Assembly: GCA_033980235.1 (NCBI GenBank)
Contig: CM067075.1
Coordinates: 35,598,385 to 35,662,384 of the forward strand
Direction of reading: 5' to 3'
Source of the DNA: Diadema setosum
Lineage: Eukaryota > Echinodermata > Echinoidea > Diadematoida > Diadematidae
Length of the DNA: 64,000 nt
This document shows, one piece after another, positions 11,001 through 26,000 of the stretch. The notes below the pieces were generated by a model. That model was not told the DNA's origin. It ran no database searches and was given only the letters and a program-made list of their open reading frames with translations. The translations under genes and the position numbers were made by a program. The first letter of the stretch is position 1, and each line of letters starts with the position of its first letter.

Positions 11001-14000
11001 GTGTCGGGCCCCACCCGTGTGGCTGCCAATGCCACAGTGCACGTCGAGACATCTAAGGGACCAGCACCACCGGTCCCAGTGACCACACCTGAAGCCAAAC
11101 CACCCGTTGTCCCCTCCATCCCTGGAGCTCTGACGGAGACAAACATCGACACAGGGGCCACGGCAGAGGTTCTGGTAGGAAGGTCGACGCCCATTCCCCC
11201 TCTCCCTGAGAAGCAGTCCAACCTGGCTACAGTGTCTGGTACGAGCATTGGAGGGACTGGCTTGACCGTTGCTCTGACCAGGCCAGCTGAGGACATGTCC
11301 TACACCCAACCCGGTGGACTGAGTGAGAGACTTTTTCTTCACAGTGATTGTATTTGTTGATTCTCCTTTTTAGTTCCTCCCTTTCTGTATCTTTACTATT
11401 TAATTTTTGAATATTTAAAGAGGGGGATGACTATGAAGATTGGAAGAAAATTTATGGAAAATTTTGGCTTAACTAGCATGCTTCAGTACTTCATTTATCT
11501 TGCTGTTAGTTTGACTTCTTTCATATGTTGTTGTTGCCACTGTAGGTGAGTCAGATCGAGTGCAGGCCAAGCTAAAGGGTCTTGAGACAGACACCTGTTA
11601 CATCCAGCCTAATTCAACATCCCGTGCCATGGCCGCCGGTATCGGTCACATCGGAGCCCAGCAGAACAACCAGCAACCCAAACCAGTTAACCGCAACCAG
11701 CTGCCTGCCGAGCACATGAAAGTCAACCCTCTCAAGGTATGATGCAGATGCCATGGTAACCATTTCCTGCCAAATTAGGGGAACAGCCATGATGTATTAT
11801 GTCATGTTTTTGTTATTTACTCCTTTTTTTTAATTTGTTGTACACTGTACTCCTTCCCATTTCATACATGTGTAATAAGGTATCAGTATCATACACTTTA
11901 CAAAGTCAGTTTTTAAAGTCAATTGAGGTGCTAAGTTGTTTTTTTTTCTTAGTAAGTAGTCGAACCAGAAATATTCATGGCATTAAATTTTCATGCATTG
12001 GAGCCGATGGCCTTTTTCTCAGCATGAATTTTTTTGTCAGTTGCCACTGGCATTCAATGCATATAGTGTAGACAAAAACTTTTGGTGCTTTTTAATTTCA
12101 TGAATCTTGGCTCTTGCAAATTTGAAATGCATGCGAACATTTCTGGTTTTGCAGTATATCTCGGTGTTTGTGAGTCAATTTTGGCGAAAGAATGATTACA
12201 GATGGGACCACCCTCTGTGCCATCTGTTCTTGAGTGATCTGATGTACTCTTGTCTGTTGTTACACAGAAAGTTGTAATACACCCTCCGTGTGCACTGTGA
12301 AGAAGATATGTCATTAAGCAAATAATCAACGTTGGTGAAGGTGATGGGACAAACTATCACTTCCGAGGCGATATGGATGTCTTTCCGAAGCGCAGCTGAG
12401 GAAAGATAGCGTACACATTCAGATCGCCAAGGAAGTGATAGTTTGTCTCATTGCCTGAAACTAAAAGTTGATTATTTGCTTTATATTCCACATCTAGGGT
12501 CCTACAGATATTCCCATTTTATTCCACATCTGAAACCGTTGTTAGCTGTCTTAGGGTATCCTCAGGGCTTTAGGCTACATATGTACGTAGTTTACTTTAG
12601 ACGTATGCGCGTAGGTGACAAAACGAATTTGCTCCGCACCCCGCGCGTGGCACCGAAATAAAAGTGCGTTGCACTGTGGTCTATCACTTGACCCATGTCA
12701 AATGATAGACTACAGTGCAACGCACTTTTATTTTGCGCGCACTCAAAATTGTAAGTTATATCTCGCGTTAGGACTGTGTGGACTAAGAGATCAGCGAAAC
12801 AAAATGACTATCATCATAGAGTGTAACAAACTTTTATTCTCAGGTGATGTAATGGGCAAAACTATGCTTTATCACGTGATCAGCTCTTGACCAATCGTAC
12901 TGCAAGATTCTTAGTATGTGGAATATAATGACAGATAACGATAAATATTTTTTGGTAACAGGTCATGATGGACGAGAGGAACAGGATGCCAAACACAGAG
13001 ACAGAAAAAGTGACAGACACCAAGTACAAACTCCTACAGCCTCCAAAGAACGTCGACATTCACTACGATGAGGAGGGCAATTTCAGGTAGGCATTCTGGA
13101 GGGTCTTTCATTATAGGCACTCTGATAACTCCCTGCACCCCCCCCCCCCTCCCAAGATTAAAGCAGTTACATTTGTTACAGCAAAAAAGGAAGAATATAA
13201 TTTTACTGCCCTTGCAGTCATGTGTAAAAGTGGTCCACTTTGCAAATATTTGAAGTGAACAGATTGGATTGACATAAAAGCATTAAACAGAATTCAAGCA
13301 AAATGAGCTTTAAGATTGGCATGAATAAATTGATGATTACTTGCGTGGTTACATCAGGTTATCGGATGAAAGTGTTCAAAACTAACAATCTGTTAGTGTT
13401 ACATCAATAGCGCAAGACAGATTTAATATCTTAATTTCATTTGTAAGCACTGAAAGAAGCCCAACTTGTAAACAAAACAAATCAAGTTCAGACACAAAAT
13501 ACAAGTGTGTAGATTATTAGAGGATTAACAGTGGTTTTGATATTCTCCAGTTTCAAATTGTATCAGGATTGTGGTAACTTGCAATATAGCTATAGTTACT
13601 ATTAGTCTCAGCAATTTTCCATATCCCAAGGCATGTATAAGGTGTGTGCATGCATGATTATTTTTAATATTTAAGTCGTAAGATTAATATGCATGGGAAT
13701 GAGTTCACTTGTTACGTTGAAATCACCGGCAATGAACACTTTGCGCCACCTAACTTACATTACAGTTCATATGCATGCATCGCTGATTGCTGATGACTTT
13801 TTCCACATCCCATGCAGGGATCATCCTCTAACCTTTTTTTCACATCCAGGACAGACAACTGGATTAACTGTAATTTCCAGCAGAGAAATGTTGAATTTGC
13901 TGGCAATAATTTATTTGCCCTCTTTTTTTTTCTTTTTTTCCATTCTGCAAGGACTTTGACTAAAATCTACAAGTGTCGGGCTGATGTAATGTCATATTGA

Positions 14001-17000
14001 TGGTCACAAGATGTTCATTTGAAAGATATTTTGATGTGTCAGCAAAAGAATTACAAATGCAGGTTATGACATTATCTTCAACACTGAAGTCTCATCTCTC
14101 TCACCTGATATGCAAGTCATTATCTCAAGTTTAATACTCCCATCTTGCAATGGACAGTTTTGGTGATGACATGTTTTATCGAATTATTATGATGTAGTAT
14201 TACTTTTTCTTGTAATATTCTTGTTTGTTTGTTTATGGTGGCTGCCACATATTTATATTCCTCCCCATGTTAACCAAGTATGGATTGCTTGCATGGCGAA
14301 AGCACACCCGCTTGCGTTCCTAGGCCTGGCAGCGTCATTAAGTAAACCTTCACAGCCCTAACACTTTCATGAGCATCAGAAAAAGTAATTAATGATGTCA
14401 TAGTGATGCTCATATAAAGATCTATAGCTACATGTTGTATGTGTAGTCAGAAGGTGGAATATATGTGGCTCTAGTTCAATTCTAACTCTCTTTTCCTGTG
14501 ATATTGTACAAGAAAGAAATAATTGACCTCCAAATTATTTTTTTTTTTCCTTGAAGGGACTAAAATAACTAAGTTACCTCACTTTACATAATAAATTGTT
14601 TCTGATTTCTTTCTTTGTCCTTTATATACATGAAATAGATTTCAGGTCATTCTAATAGTGTCAATCTGATTGCTAGTGGGATGTACTCACTATTATTAGA
14701 TTGGAGGAAACATAGGCTAATGATGTTTGAGGCATCCGGGAAGTAGAGCACATGTAATCCTGATTGGTAGGAAGTGATTTCATGTGATACTTCCCCCCTT
14801 GTTATTTCTTTATGATGTTTGGACCGCTGAGATAACCATGCCAGGAGATAGGGCATAAATGTTTTGGCAAGCTTGAGCGCACGTTGTTCCTGCATCCTGC
14901 CCACATCCCCCTCCTCCCTCGCTGCTATCCATTTCCCCCTTCTCCCTGTCACGCTTCCTGGTAACACGCCTTCTTATCACTTCATCTTGCTCTCTCATTA
15001 CCTACTGAGCAGAAAAGTATTACCTTCTCCCAACTGACTGAAATTGCTCCTTCATTAACTACTCTTCCCCAGTAAATTACAGGAAATTCTTATCAAAATG
15101 TAGGAAGAATAAGATCATGATGTGCATATTTGAGAAAAAAAAAAGAAAACTCATTACACTTGCTCCCCTCAATCATGAAATTGAACAAACCAATTCATTG
15201 GTAATATACTTTAACTTGGAAATGCAATAGTAGGGTTGATTCTTTCATCCTGCTCAGATTAACTTTCATGAACTAATCTTATCTAAAGCATGATGGAATT
15301 CTAACACTTGAATTCAGGAAATTATGCAATGCCTGCTTAGAATTAATGGTTAATTTTTTTTTTTTTTTTTTTTTTTGCCCTATACTAACATCATTTGGCA
15401 AGTAGCATGCAGAATTTAACTTCCTGTTATTCATTTTTTTTTTCCTTCAATTATATTTAGTACACATTGATTACTTGGATTTACTAAAAGATGTAGCACA
15501 GTATCAATTTCAACCATTTAACGATATCACTTTTGTGTATCTAAAACACAAACCTGAAGTTTATACAGTGTATTAAATTCAGCTTTGTCATCTAAATACC
15601 TTTAAAATGTCAAGAAAATGCAAATTTGGATTATATCTGTTGGATATAATTTCCATTACGTAAGATGACATGATAGAGATTCCTTGTAATGCTTTTTGAG
15701 CTTGAATTTTTTCTTGTACTCCCGTAATCCTGTGGTGCCAGTGTGGGAACGTCTCGACTCTTTCCTTTGTCAGGAAGAAACAAAATAGTAGTAGTAGAGC
15801 AAAGGAAGGTATTTTACAAACTCTACTGTGAATCTGTATGTCTGGTTGTTTCATCCCTCTTTTCTTTTACCCCACCCCGCCCTGCCAATTTTCTCGGTGA
15901 TGTTTTTCCTTCCTCCTTTTCTGTCATCTTCTTATTGGTCACCAAACTGACCCCTTGATTCTTGGCTGACTGTTCAATCCCTACCTCCTACCCATATTCC
16001 CTGACCTCTACCCCTATCCTTTTACCCTCCCCTATTCCTATCCACTATCCCTTATCCTCTACTTTCTAACCCTATTCCTATCTGTCATCCTCTACATTCT
16101 AACCCCTACACCCACCCCCTTCCCTTCTTCCCTATGGTCTCTTCCCCACCTCTGCCCCATTCACAAATTTCTGCCCCTCCCCCATCCCTATGCCTCCAAT
16201 CATCAATCTTCTAACCCCCATCCCTTACCTCTTATCATATCCCCTATCCCCATCTCCTCTATCTCCAACCCCCCTCAATTCTTTACCTTCTGACCTTTCC
16301 CACTTACATGTACCTTTTATTTTCTAACCTCTGCCTTGTACCCCATCCTCTATCTGTACACCCTTTTCGTCTACCCCCTACCTTCCCACCCTCTACCCCT
16401 GACCCTGCTACCACTGTCCACTTCCACCTTCCTCTCTGCACTCTGACTCCACCTGTTCATCCCCACCCTAGACGTCACAATTCACTGCCCCCGCCCTCCA
16501 GCGATGCTCCTCTGCGTGTGGAACATAAAAGGGTCAGCAAACAGTTCTCTAGCATGCGGAATGTGTAAGTTTTCGTAGCTCCCTGTGTCCTAGATTGAAA
16601 TGATTCTATTACACTTCAAACAGAAGCTGAGACACATGTTACTGCAGAGACCTCTGGAATAGAGTTCTCTGAGTTCACAATTCAGCTCCCAAAATTAAGC
16701 TCCCAAAATCATCATCATTAAAGTCTATGGTGCAAATTCCCTTCGTGTATAATGCAATTTTGATATAACGAAAGAAAACTGGCGGTCCTGAGGACTTCTT
16801 TATAATAACAGTCACCTCCACACTGTACGTCTGTTTGTCGATGTTTGTGGTGCAATATTCGGAAGTAATAGGCTTAATTCCAGGCAGTGCCAGCCCATAG
16901 ATCTCTTTGTGGACTTAACAAAGATACCGACAATAGCCTGCACTTGACTTTGACGGCTTTGGCTTCATGTATTATAAGTTGATTCTTGTCTTTCAGTCTC

Positions 17001-20000
17001 AGTCAGCATTGCACTGGTGCTTGGTTTGAGGTAACAAATTCATGCTAGGCTTGTTTGTGTTTGTCTAAGATATTTTTGTGCTGATTATAACAAACAGCCA
17101 TTCATTAATTCTGCATATAAAGACAAAAAAGTTAATAAAGCTTTTCTTTTACCCTAATACTATCAATGTGTGTGTGGTGGAGGACTACTTTATAGTGTGG
17201 GTGCAATTTAGTGCTTTAACTATCTCAGACATGAAGTACGTGTAGTTTCTACTTCTGTCTTGAACACAGTTTTAACTGAATAACACCTGTAATGCAGCAT
17301 TCTGTTGAAAGTGAGCTTCTTATACTGACTGCATTTACAATATTTTATACTCATAAGAAGTTACATTTGGAAACAACCAGACCTCATTAGGAAATGGAAT
17401 TGTGAAGGAACTTTGTGACGGCTGAGTAAAATGCATTCCAATAATATTTTTCTCTGTGCACGTTGTTAAATCTGAGCCTCTCTATTGTGTTTAATATGAA
17501 AAGACTTTACACATGTGGGTGATAATCAGACACCAATTTTTATTACAGCATACAGATACCTTGAAGTTTGATGCCATGAATTGAAATTCTTTGTGGATTA
17601 TAAAATGTACATTCAGACTTCATTGCTCTTCATGTATTAAGTTGGACAAATAACAGGACAGATGTCCAGTTTAATGAAAAATTACATGCAGGATTTTTAC
17701 TATTGCTAATTTCCTTGCAACACAGCCTTATGGATGGAAATATGTATGAGAAGAAGTGGATTTATTTTTTTAGCAAAATAAATTGTGACCTGTTTGTCAT
17801 TTGTGAATTGCCTTTTTTTCCCACAAATAAAACTAGAATTGATGTTTTTGGAAGTTGTACTGATATTCATTTGATATGCACATCATACCATGAATTAAAT
17901 CTACACTAATACCTCCTGATGAATGATATATCCATAGTGCGTAAAATGAAAAATTTGCGTGAAAAAGTTATTCTTGCTTGATTAAAAAAAAGAAAAAAAA
18001 ACAGATTTTGACATTATATTTTTGTTCTGACTATAGGTTATCCTCCTTCTTAGCTGATTTAATGTAGATACCACTATGGCTGCTAGCTCTGTGTGCGCTT
18101 TCACTGAAATGTATACCACAAACTTGGCATGAAAGTCTTTGACTGAAGCAAGAGCCTTGTTTTAGTGTAAAGCCAGTGGTCACTTATATCTAAGCATGAC
18201 AAAGTCTCAGCCAGCATCTTTTTGTCTGACTGGTTCAAGGTGGCTCTTTTCTCAGCTGGGACAGGTTCAAGCATTTGCATGAAAGATGATTTCTAGCATC
18301 AATGGCTGAAATAGGATTCATGTATTAAATTCATTTTTAACCTGTATGCAGCTGACTTCAAATTGAAATCAAGTAATTTGACAAAGATGGACATTATCAT
18401 GGGGATGTTTATAGCTTCTTCAAAATCAGTGCGTTTCTGTGATGATGTTATAGAATTAAAGGTGTTGTATTTAGCCTTGTATTACCGGTATACATGTAGC
18501 TGAGGCAATAGCTGTGCAGTAGGGGAATCAGGGAAGTTTACATCACAACTTTTAGTGAACCAGGAGTAGCCTCAAATGAAATTTGCAGGAGGAGGATTTG
18601 GCTGGTTTGATTTCTTCTTACTATGCATGATGTTGATTGTAAATGCTATGAGAACATTGTTTCCTTTCATTGCAGTCATGTGTGTGTGTTTGTCATTTTC
18701 TTATGTGAAGGTTTACAAAGGTTTCAAACGTGACATGCTATGTTGAAGTGGGAGCAGACATGAAGTTGTTATTGTGTGCGTTCGCTAAAAAGAGACAAGA
18801 TGGGTACGTGACGGTTTAGTCTATGACTTGCATTTCATATAGAATCGTCTGCAGGTACAGCGAAACTTGTGCACATTTTAACATACAATGATATTGCAAT
18901 GGATAAACAGAATATGAGCAGTATTTAATCTTAGTGCACATGGATTTCTTGTGCTGTTCTCAATTGTTGTACCCAAGAGAATACTGCACCATTGTGAGTA
19001 TTTGCGATTTTTGTGCAGTGTTTACAGATATACATGACATTCAACAACCATCGCATCATTCTCATTGGTCAATCATTCCTTCACATCTGACTTTTAAAGG
19101 GGTACGGAGGAGGAGGAGAATCTCAAGGCTGCTTCCACCAACGGACCGACGCCCAACGTCCAATACCAGTACTCACCCATAGGTGGCGTGGTGGTCAATG
19201 GGAGTGGTAGTGTCCGAGTGGGCAGTAACTCAGAGCTGGGCGGGGCGGACCCCAAGGTACCTCTCAGGGTAAGGCAACAGTTATATTGACTTCTATCATC
19301 ATCCACAGCCCGCTTGGATGAATGAGTGGGTGGGATTATACAATGTTTACTCAGTTCAAAGCTTTCTCTCCATTGAGGTTGCTCAAGAGGAAGATCTACA
19401 TATATACTGCAAAAATCACTCCCATGTGTATATTTTTGTATACTGTATAATAATTCATACGTCTATTTATGATACACATCATATGCACACACACAAAAAA
19501 AAAAAAAAAAATTGCACAAACATATGGAACATTTATAAATCATATACATGTATATACCCTTGCCAAGTGCTGGTGTGTGTTCTGTTTTGTTTTTTTCATT
19601 TATATGCACAGTAGCACAAGTTGATGGATTGGAATATATAGGTGTCATATGCCTCTGGTGATGGTGATGAGAGTGGTTTAGTCTGCAAACATATATCATC
19701 ATATGTGGGACTGTATATACAACACATTTCATTTGATAAACCATCTATTCCTTTTACTAATCATTCTTTATGAGTTTTTTTCCCCCTTTAATTTTTCAAC
19801 CTCCATGTACGTGTACTTACATACATGTATATTCTTTGAATATCATGACATGCTAACATACACTCATACTAAATTCTAAATCTTGTTGTATGTTCTGGAG
19901 GATCCCAAGCGAATACACATATCATTTGTAACAAGTGGATCACAATCTCCGAAAGAAATAAATAGATTTAGTCATTTATTTCCACTACCAGCATGAAATT

Positions 20001-23000
20001 AATGACAAGAGCATCTAACAAATTAAGTCAGCTGTGAAAGTAGCCAGAAAGTTTCATGATGGATGTCTATATAATGGTGCATTAAACATCAAGTTAAGCC
20101 TCCTTAACCATATAAATGTTTTGCTCTACAAAACAGTCATATCTATGAGATATCTTTCATCACCATATAGTTGTCAAAGATCTAACGCAATAGGCTTTAT
20201 GAAACTTCTCCCCATTTGGAGTTGTGACATAACAAGCCACTATTGACAGATGGGTTTCTTACTGGAACAGGTAGTTCAAGTATTCCTAATGTGCTACATC
20301 CGTGTATGTGGAGCCATAAAATTTTATGAACCAAATTTAAGGCATAGTGTAGACTGAACATCCAGCAACATTATGTACAGGTTGTATTTCTTTACAAAAT
20401 ACAAATACACAGACAAAAAAAAAAAGTGTGTACCATTTTCTGAATTTTGGAGTATGGAAACTGCTCAAGGTGATGATCTATCTTGTAGATATGATTTTTA
20501 GATTAATCATCCCATATTTATCCAAATGTTAATGAGTTAATGAATATAACTGAGTTTTTGTATGCCAGAAATAATCCTCTACCAAAAAAAAAAGATACAA
20601 ACACAAGAACAAAACTGTCTTTTCCACCAAGCAACATATTCTATGTGAAGGAGCAACTACCTGTATTTAGAGCGATTAAGAATTAAATTTATTTGTAACT
20701 TTCAATCTTTTTTTTTTAAATTGCCATAATATTTGCATATTTCAGTTGACATGTTGGAATCTGTATGTAAGTATATGTGTACGTCTATTCTCTCCCCTCC
20801 ACAGCACACCGTTGTGTAGTTTGTATACTATGTATGTGGCTGCAGTCATGAAGTACATAAAATATTTGTGTGAACTTTTATCTCAGTCATCAAAATTTTG
20901 ATATCCCTGAAAATAAAGCTTAAAGGTAGACATAATTTCTCTCCCACCCCCCCCCCCCTTTTTCCAAGAATTCTATATCATGAAATTAAAGAAAAAGTAC
21001 ATGTCTAAAAGCTTATTGACTTATGCCCCCCCAAAAAAAAAAAACAAACAAACAAACAAACAAACAAAAAAAAAACAAAAAAAAACACACAAACAGAACA
21101 AAACAAAACAGATAAGTTGTGGAGAATTCTGGTGGAGTATAATTTATTTATTTTTTGAATGAATTACAGAGTGCAATCATAACTCATGTACAAGAATTGC
21201 GATATATGACTAATCATATTCAAGTGCATGCATGTGATGAAAATATGCAGCAATTTAGATTTCAGCCATTTCTTTTCAAAACAGAATTTTACTGGTCATA
21301 CCCAAAGTATTGTAACTAGCATTCTTGCATGCGGAAGTAATGTGGTGAAAACTGTCCAAAACATCAGATCAGAGTGCATTTATTTTGTCATTATTTTTTC
21401 TTCCTCATGGTCCATTTATTGTATATTTTTTTTACCAGTGAGACTAATTGTGAACATTGTTACATGTACTCACCCTTCGTGAGAGAGAGTTGTACAAGTA
21501 GCTATGTTGTCAGCTGTGCACATATTACATGTATGTGATCAATGTGCTTAGTGTGGAAGTGGAAGTGGAATCGACAAGGTTTGTTGATTCATGTCCAGAC
21601 TATTGTAAAACGAGGAATGTTCGCGTGCATTTTAATTTTGCGAATTTCGTGAGAGCCAAGATTTGCGAAATTAAAATGCATGTGAAAGTTCTTGTCTATG
21701 CTGTAGGCATTGAATGTGAGAGGCAACTCATGCCGCGAAAAGGCTGTCGCCTCCAATTCGCGAAAATTTCATGCTGCGAAAATATCATGTTTTACAGTAT
21801 TCTTGGGGCTTTAGTCATTGACCTCACTCTAGACAAAATGATGCTTCTGTATAAAGTGCTGATCACTCCACCCAAACCCTACCTCTATAGACATGCATGT
21901 TTGATTATATTTATATGTTTTATCACTGTATGTTCAACAAATGTGTCATTGTCATTTATGAATTACCACACCCACACACACCCCCACAACCCCCTTTTCG
22001 TAGTCTGGCTTAGCAACCACGTACCCTGTGACCCCGAGTGACCTTCCCTCGCCGACCTCACCAAAGGTCAGCAACCAAGAAGCGGAGTTGATGCAGCGGG
22101 GGAGGACGAAAGGTATGGCCGATGGGACCAATCCGTCACCAGAGGGCGGCAGACAGCACCCCTACTCCGTGGCCCTCACACCCCAGCCATCTCAGCATGG
22201 GTCTGCAGTGGGTGATGGGGTCATGGGTTCGCCTCTCGTGGTACGTGGATGGGTTCCCTTCGTCCATCTCCGCATCTTTTTCCTCTCACACTCCTGTCCC
22301 ATTCTCACTCTCCTAATCTAAATATCACTATCTTCACAATCACCTGATACTTTTTCATCACTCATATACAGTTTAGTAGCTTTCCCTGATTGATATAGGT
22401 GTGTGAGGCTGGATACAGTTATTGAATATTACACAATGCTACCTTGACACATATGACAGATTCATATTTAAATGATTAAAAAAAGATAAATATATTACTA
22501 TTACATTTATAATATCTGGAAAATAAATACCTGTCTTTATCGTTGTAATTTGAATGAACCATAGATGTGATAGATTTAAAGTGTTTTTCATATGTTTGAA
22601 TGCGGAATATGAAAATATTCAAAAGCTGTATCTGACCCTTGAGAGCTCTTACTTCTTCAGCCTATACTATCCAGATATTATTCCTTTGTCTCACATATTC
22701 TTCATTTTCTTTCTTTTATGTGCTGGGGTACTTTTCATAACTGTTGGCTCATCACTGCGTGTTTTCTCCCTGTAAAAACATACTTGCTAGAGTGTAGAAT
22801 ATTTGACTTGAACTTTGCTTTATATCAGGGAGTTCATAACACTGATTGCCAAGTTGTTATTGCAGCAGCATGCATGTAGTTTAAAAGGTGATGACATGTC
22901 ATACGTGTAACTTCAAAAATCAGATTTCTTAAAAATATATTTTTTTTTAAATCTAATTTGATTACAGCCTAACTAGACAGGCATGTCCCAAGCAGTGCCA

Positions 23001-26000
23001 GAAGTTCATCCATCATTCATTTATTTATTTACTTAATTGATTATTTATTTATTTATTTATTTATTCATTTATCTACCTATATATCTATCTATTTATCTAT
23101 TTATTATATATTAATTTTGGCAGCATCGTTTCCAGCTAAAATATGGATGAGGACTCCCCTTGCCACCAGTAGTACATTACTTTGCTATCTAGTTGAATTC
23201 CACGACAATGTTTACCTTGAATAAGGATTCGAACAATGAATAAAGATTGATAGAGTGATACTCTTGCTTTCCTCAAATTGTGTAACATTCATTGAGTCTT
23301 ATGGGCCGTGTCAAAAGTCAATCCATTTATTTTCCTTATGTATTTCTAGATTGTTGCCATATTGAGAAATTGGTCTTATTCCATTCATTTTCTCTTCTTT
23401 TTTTTTGGGGGGGGGGAGGGTTATGTCATAGGCACAATTTATGGTTTTCTCCCCTTGTTCATAGATTGTATTCATGTTACTAGATTTTTTTTTTTTTTTT
23501 TTGGGGGGGGGGGGGTGTCTTTAAAAAATCATGACAAAGGGAGGGAGTACACATTCAAATTTAAATGTCAGATTATGACCCATGGCATTGCTTCCCCCCC
23601 CCCCCCCCAGAAAAGTGAAACCCTTTTGGAGTAGTATATTTCGTCGCTGGGGTGACAAGACCTTGCATCTGAAATTTTGGTGAAAATGACCTTTTCTTGG
23701 ATTAATGGTGAAATAATGGGTTAAGTGATGTCCTGGCCAAATCCCAACTTTCTTACTCCAAAAATGAAGCCACCACGGCATGTCAAAGGAAAGGCTATCC
23801 CATTCGCTACAGTGCTTTGGCCGCCATGTTTTTTGGCTCTCCTGAACATTTGACATTTTGTAGATTCGATGTCTTGTCACCCCAGCAATGATTGAATAAA
23901 TTCACAAAGGTTTTATAATTCTTATTACCATTTGTCCTAACATGATGTTTGAGTTTTGTTTAAAACTGCTTATAGTCTTTGTACAAAGTGTTAGAATGGC
24001 TTTATTTGTTCCATGTAGACATTGTGCAGAGCATTTAGCAGTTGTGTTGTATAAATTTTCTTTCAGTAGTGTAGTATTTGATGATTTAGTCTTTATTACT
24101 TACACAGTTATGAACCAAGTTTTTTTTTTTCTCTGTTTTGTTTGTTTGTGTGTGTTTATATATTTGCATGCAAAGATATGTTTAAAAATCTATGAATTCA
24201 TTAGTATTGTTCATGAATTTTGTTATAGCACAGTATTGCATATATATCAGATGAAGGAATTTTCTTTCCATTTCTTCAATTTGTAATTAATTGAATGTGC
24301 TCCCAAAGTTTACAAAATGTGTGCTTCAAAATCCAAACTGCTGAAATGTTATTTGCAATATCTATAGCCTATTCATAGTTGCACAAATAGTTTTGCTGTG
24401 AAATTTCATCAAAATGTTTGATTGCATTCAGTAAATATTTTGCAAGGTGGGTGGGGTAGTTCCACATAGTTACTTCATACTTGAAATTTCTTTACGAGCC
24501 TGCTATAAAAATTTCATCATATTTTCATCCCCTTCTGGTCCCTTTCTTTTCCATTTCCTTCCTATTATTTGACTACTTTTGCTGAAAATAAGAAGAGTTG
24601 CTTTTCACTGTTTTGTTAAGAGCACTTTTGTGCTATGTAAATCTTGCTCACAAATTGTATAACTTGTCATTTTGATAATTTACATCTTGAGGAAGCAGGA
24701 CACTACAATTTTGGTAGATATTTCCAGAATTTTTACAGAGTTTGTTGAATCAATGTAGGTGCCATGTCAGATCCTGACATTGGAGGCAAACATGTCCTCC
24801 TCTCTATTCTGGAAGCACTTGAAAAGTAGTTTGGTTTTTATTTTTATTTACTGTAAAAGTGAATGTTTTCGCAAGACTAATTTTTCGCGTTCAGCGGGAT
24901 GAGAAGAGTTTCGCGTGCTTTTAATTCTGCGGAATCAAGATATCAATTACTGGAACGTATAGCAAGCAGAAATATTTGCTTCCTTTTATTTTCCCGCTAG
25001 TTTCTGGTTGCGTGAAATGCGCAAAAATGTCCACTTTTACAGTAACATCATTCATTTGGTTTTGAGGATGATTACTTAAAATTTTCATGTAGAAATTTTC
25101 ATGAGTGTTGTGATCAGTTTATTGGGCTTTCATAATGACAGTTTTGAAATTGTCACTTAGAATATTCATGCCACAAATATTTTCTTAGGTTTTGTCGAAG
25201 TCCGAAATTGACAACTCTTAACTTTTTCAGACTAGAGTCATATACTTAATCCTCAAGCTGATTCTAGAAAAGTACTCAGTAACACTCATTTCCCATCTGA
25301 AGCACATGACATTATGTTCATTTTATATGTTCCATCATTGGTTTTGACATTCTGACCTTTATTAATTTCATGCAGTGTGTGTGTATTTCTCTGCTCCACA
25401 TTTACTGCAGTCATCATCCTCAGTACAACCCGCTTCAGCTAGTCCAGCAAGTAAACTGGAAGTAGGTCAAAGGGCAACTAACTTTTTCTACCAAGTCTGT
25501 GGATTCACAACTGGGGTGTCAATAGGCTTGCATGAAGCCACCAGGACGGTCAAATTTGCTGTCATGGTTATTGAGTTTTAACCTGCCATTAGATTAGTTA
25601 ACTGCAGGCATTGATTTGAAATTCCCAATTTTATTAGGGATTTGATGAACTTTCTACCACGTATATGCAATGTGGAGATGTATTTTGTGCAATGGAATGG
25701 AGGTAGAAAAGTTGGTTATTTTGTTGCTGAGGTGAGATCGGACAAACATTAGATCTAGTGTAGCTGTATCTACCACAGCCAGGTTGGCATTAACCCATTA
25801 GAGACAAATCTTAAGTATACTCAGGTAGGTGTCTATGGAAAATCTGTGCTACAGAAAAATCAGCTCGTCCTCAATTGGTTAACAACTGCTGGTTACCTTG
25901 TATCACAAGATTTGGCTTGCTGCAAACAGTACACCTAGTTGTGAATCCACTGAATGAGTGCCTCACTAGAGGAATGCTTGTATGAACATACTTCCCAGAA

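Noticed and set aside
10956..11342. Long minus-strand open frames opposite exon f (128 and 99 codons)
   Set aside because: They are antisense shadows of a GC-rich exon whose plus-strand frame fits its neighbours in phase.
21529..22041. 170-codon plus-strand open frame
   Set aside because: Its first half translates a family 1 MITE and its end overlaps exon k out of frame. It shows no family resemblance.
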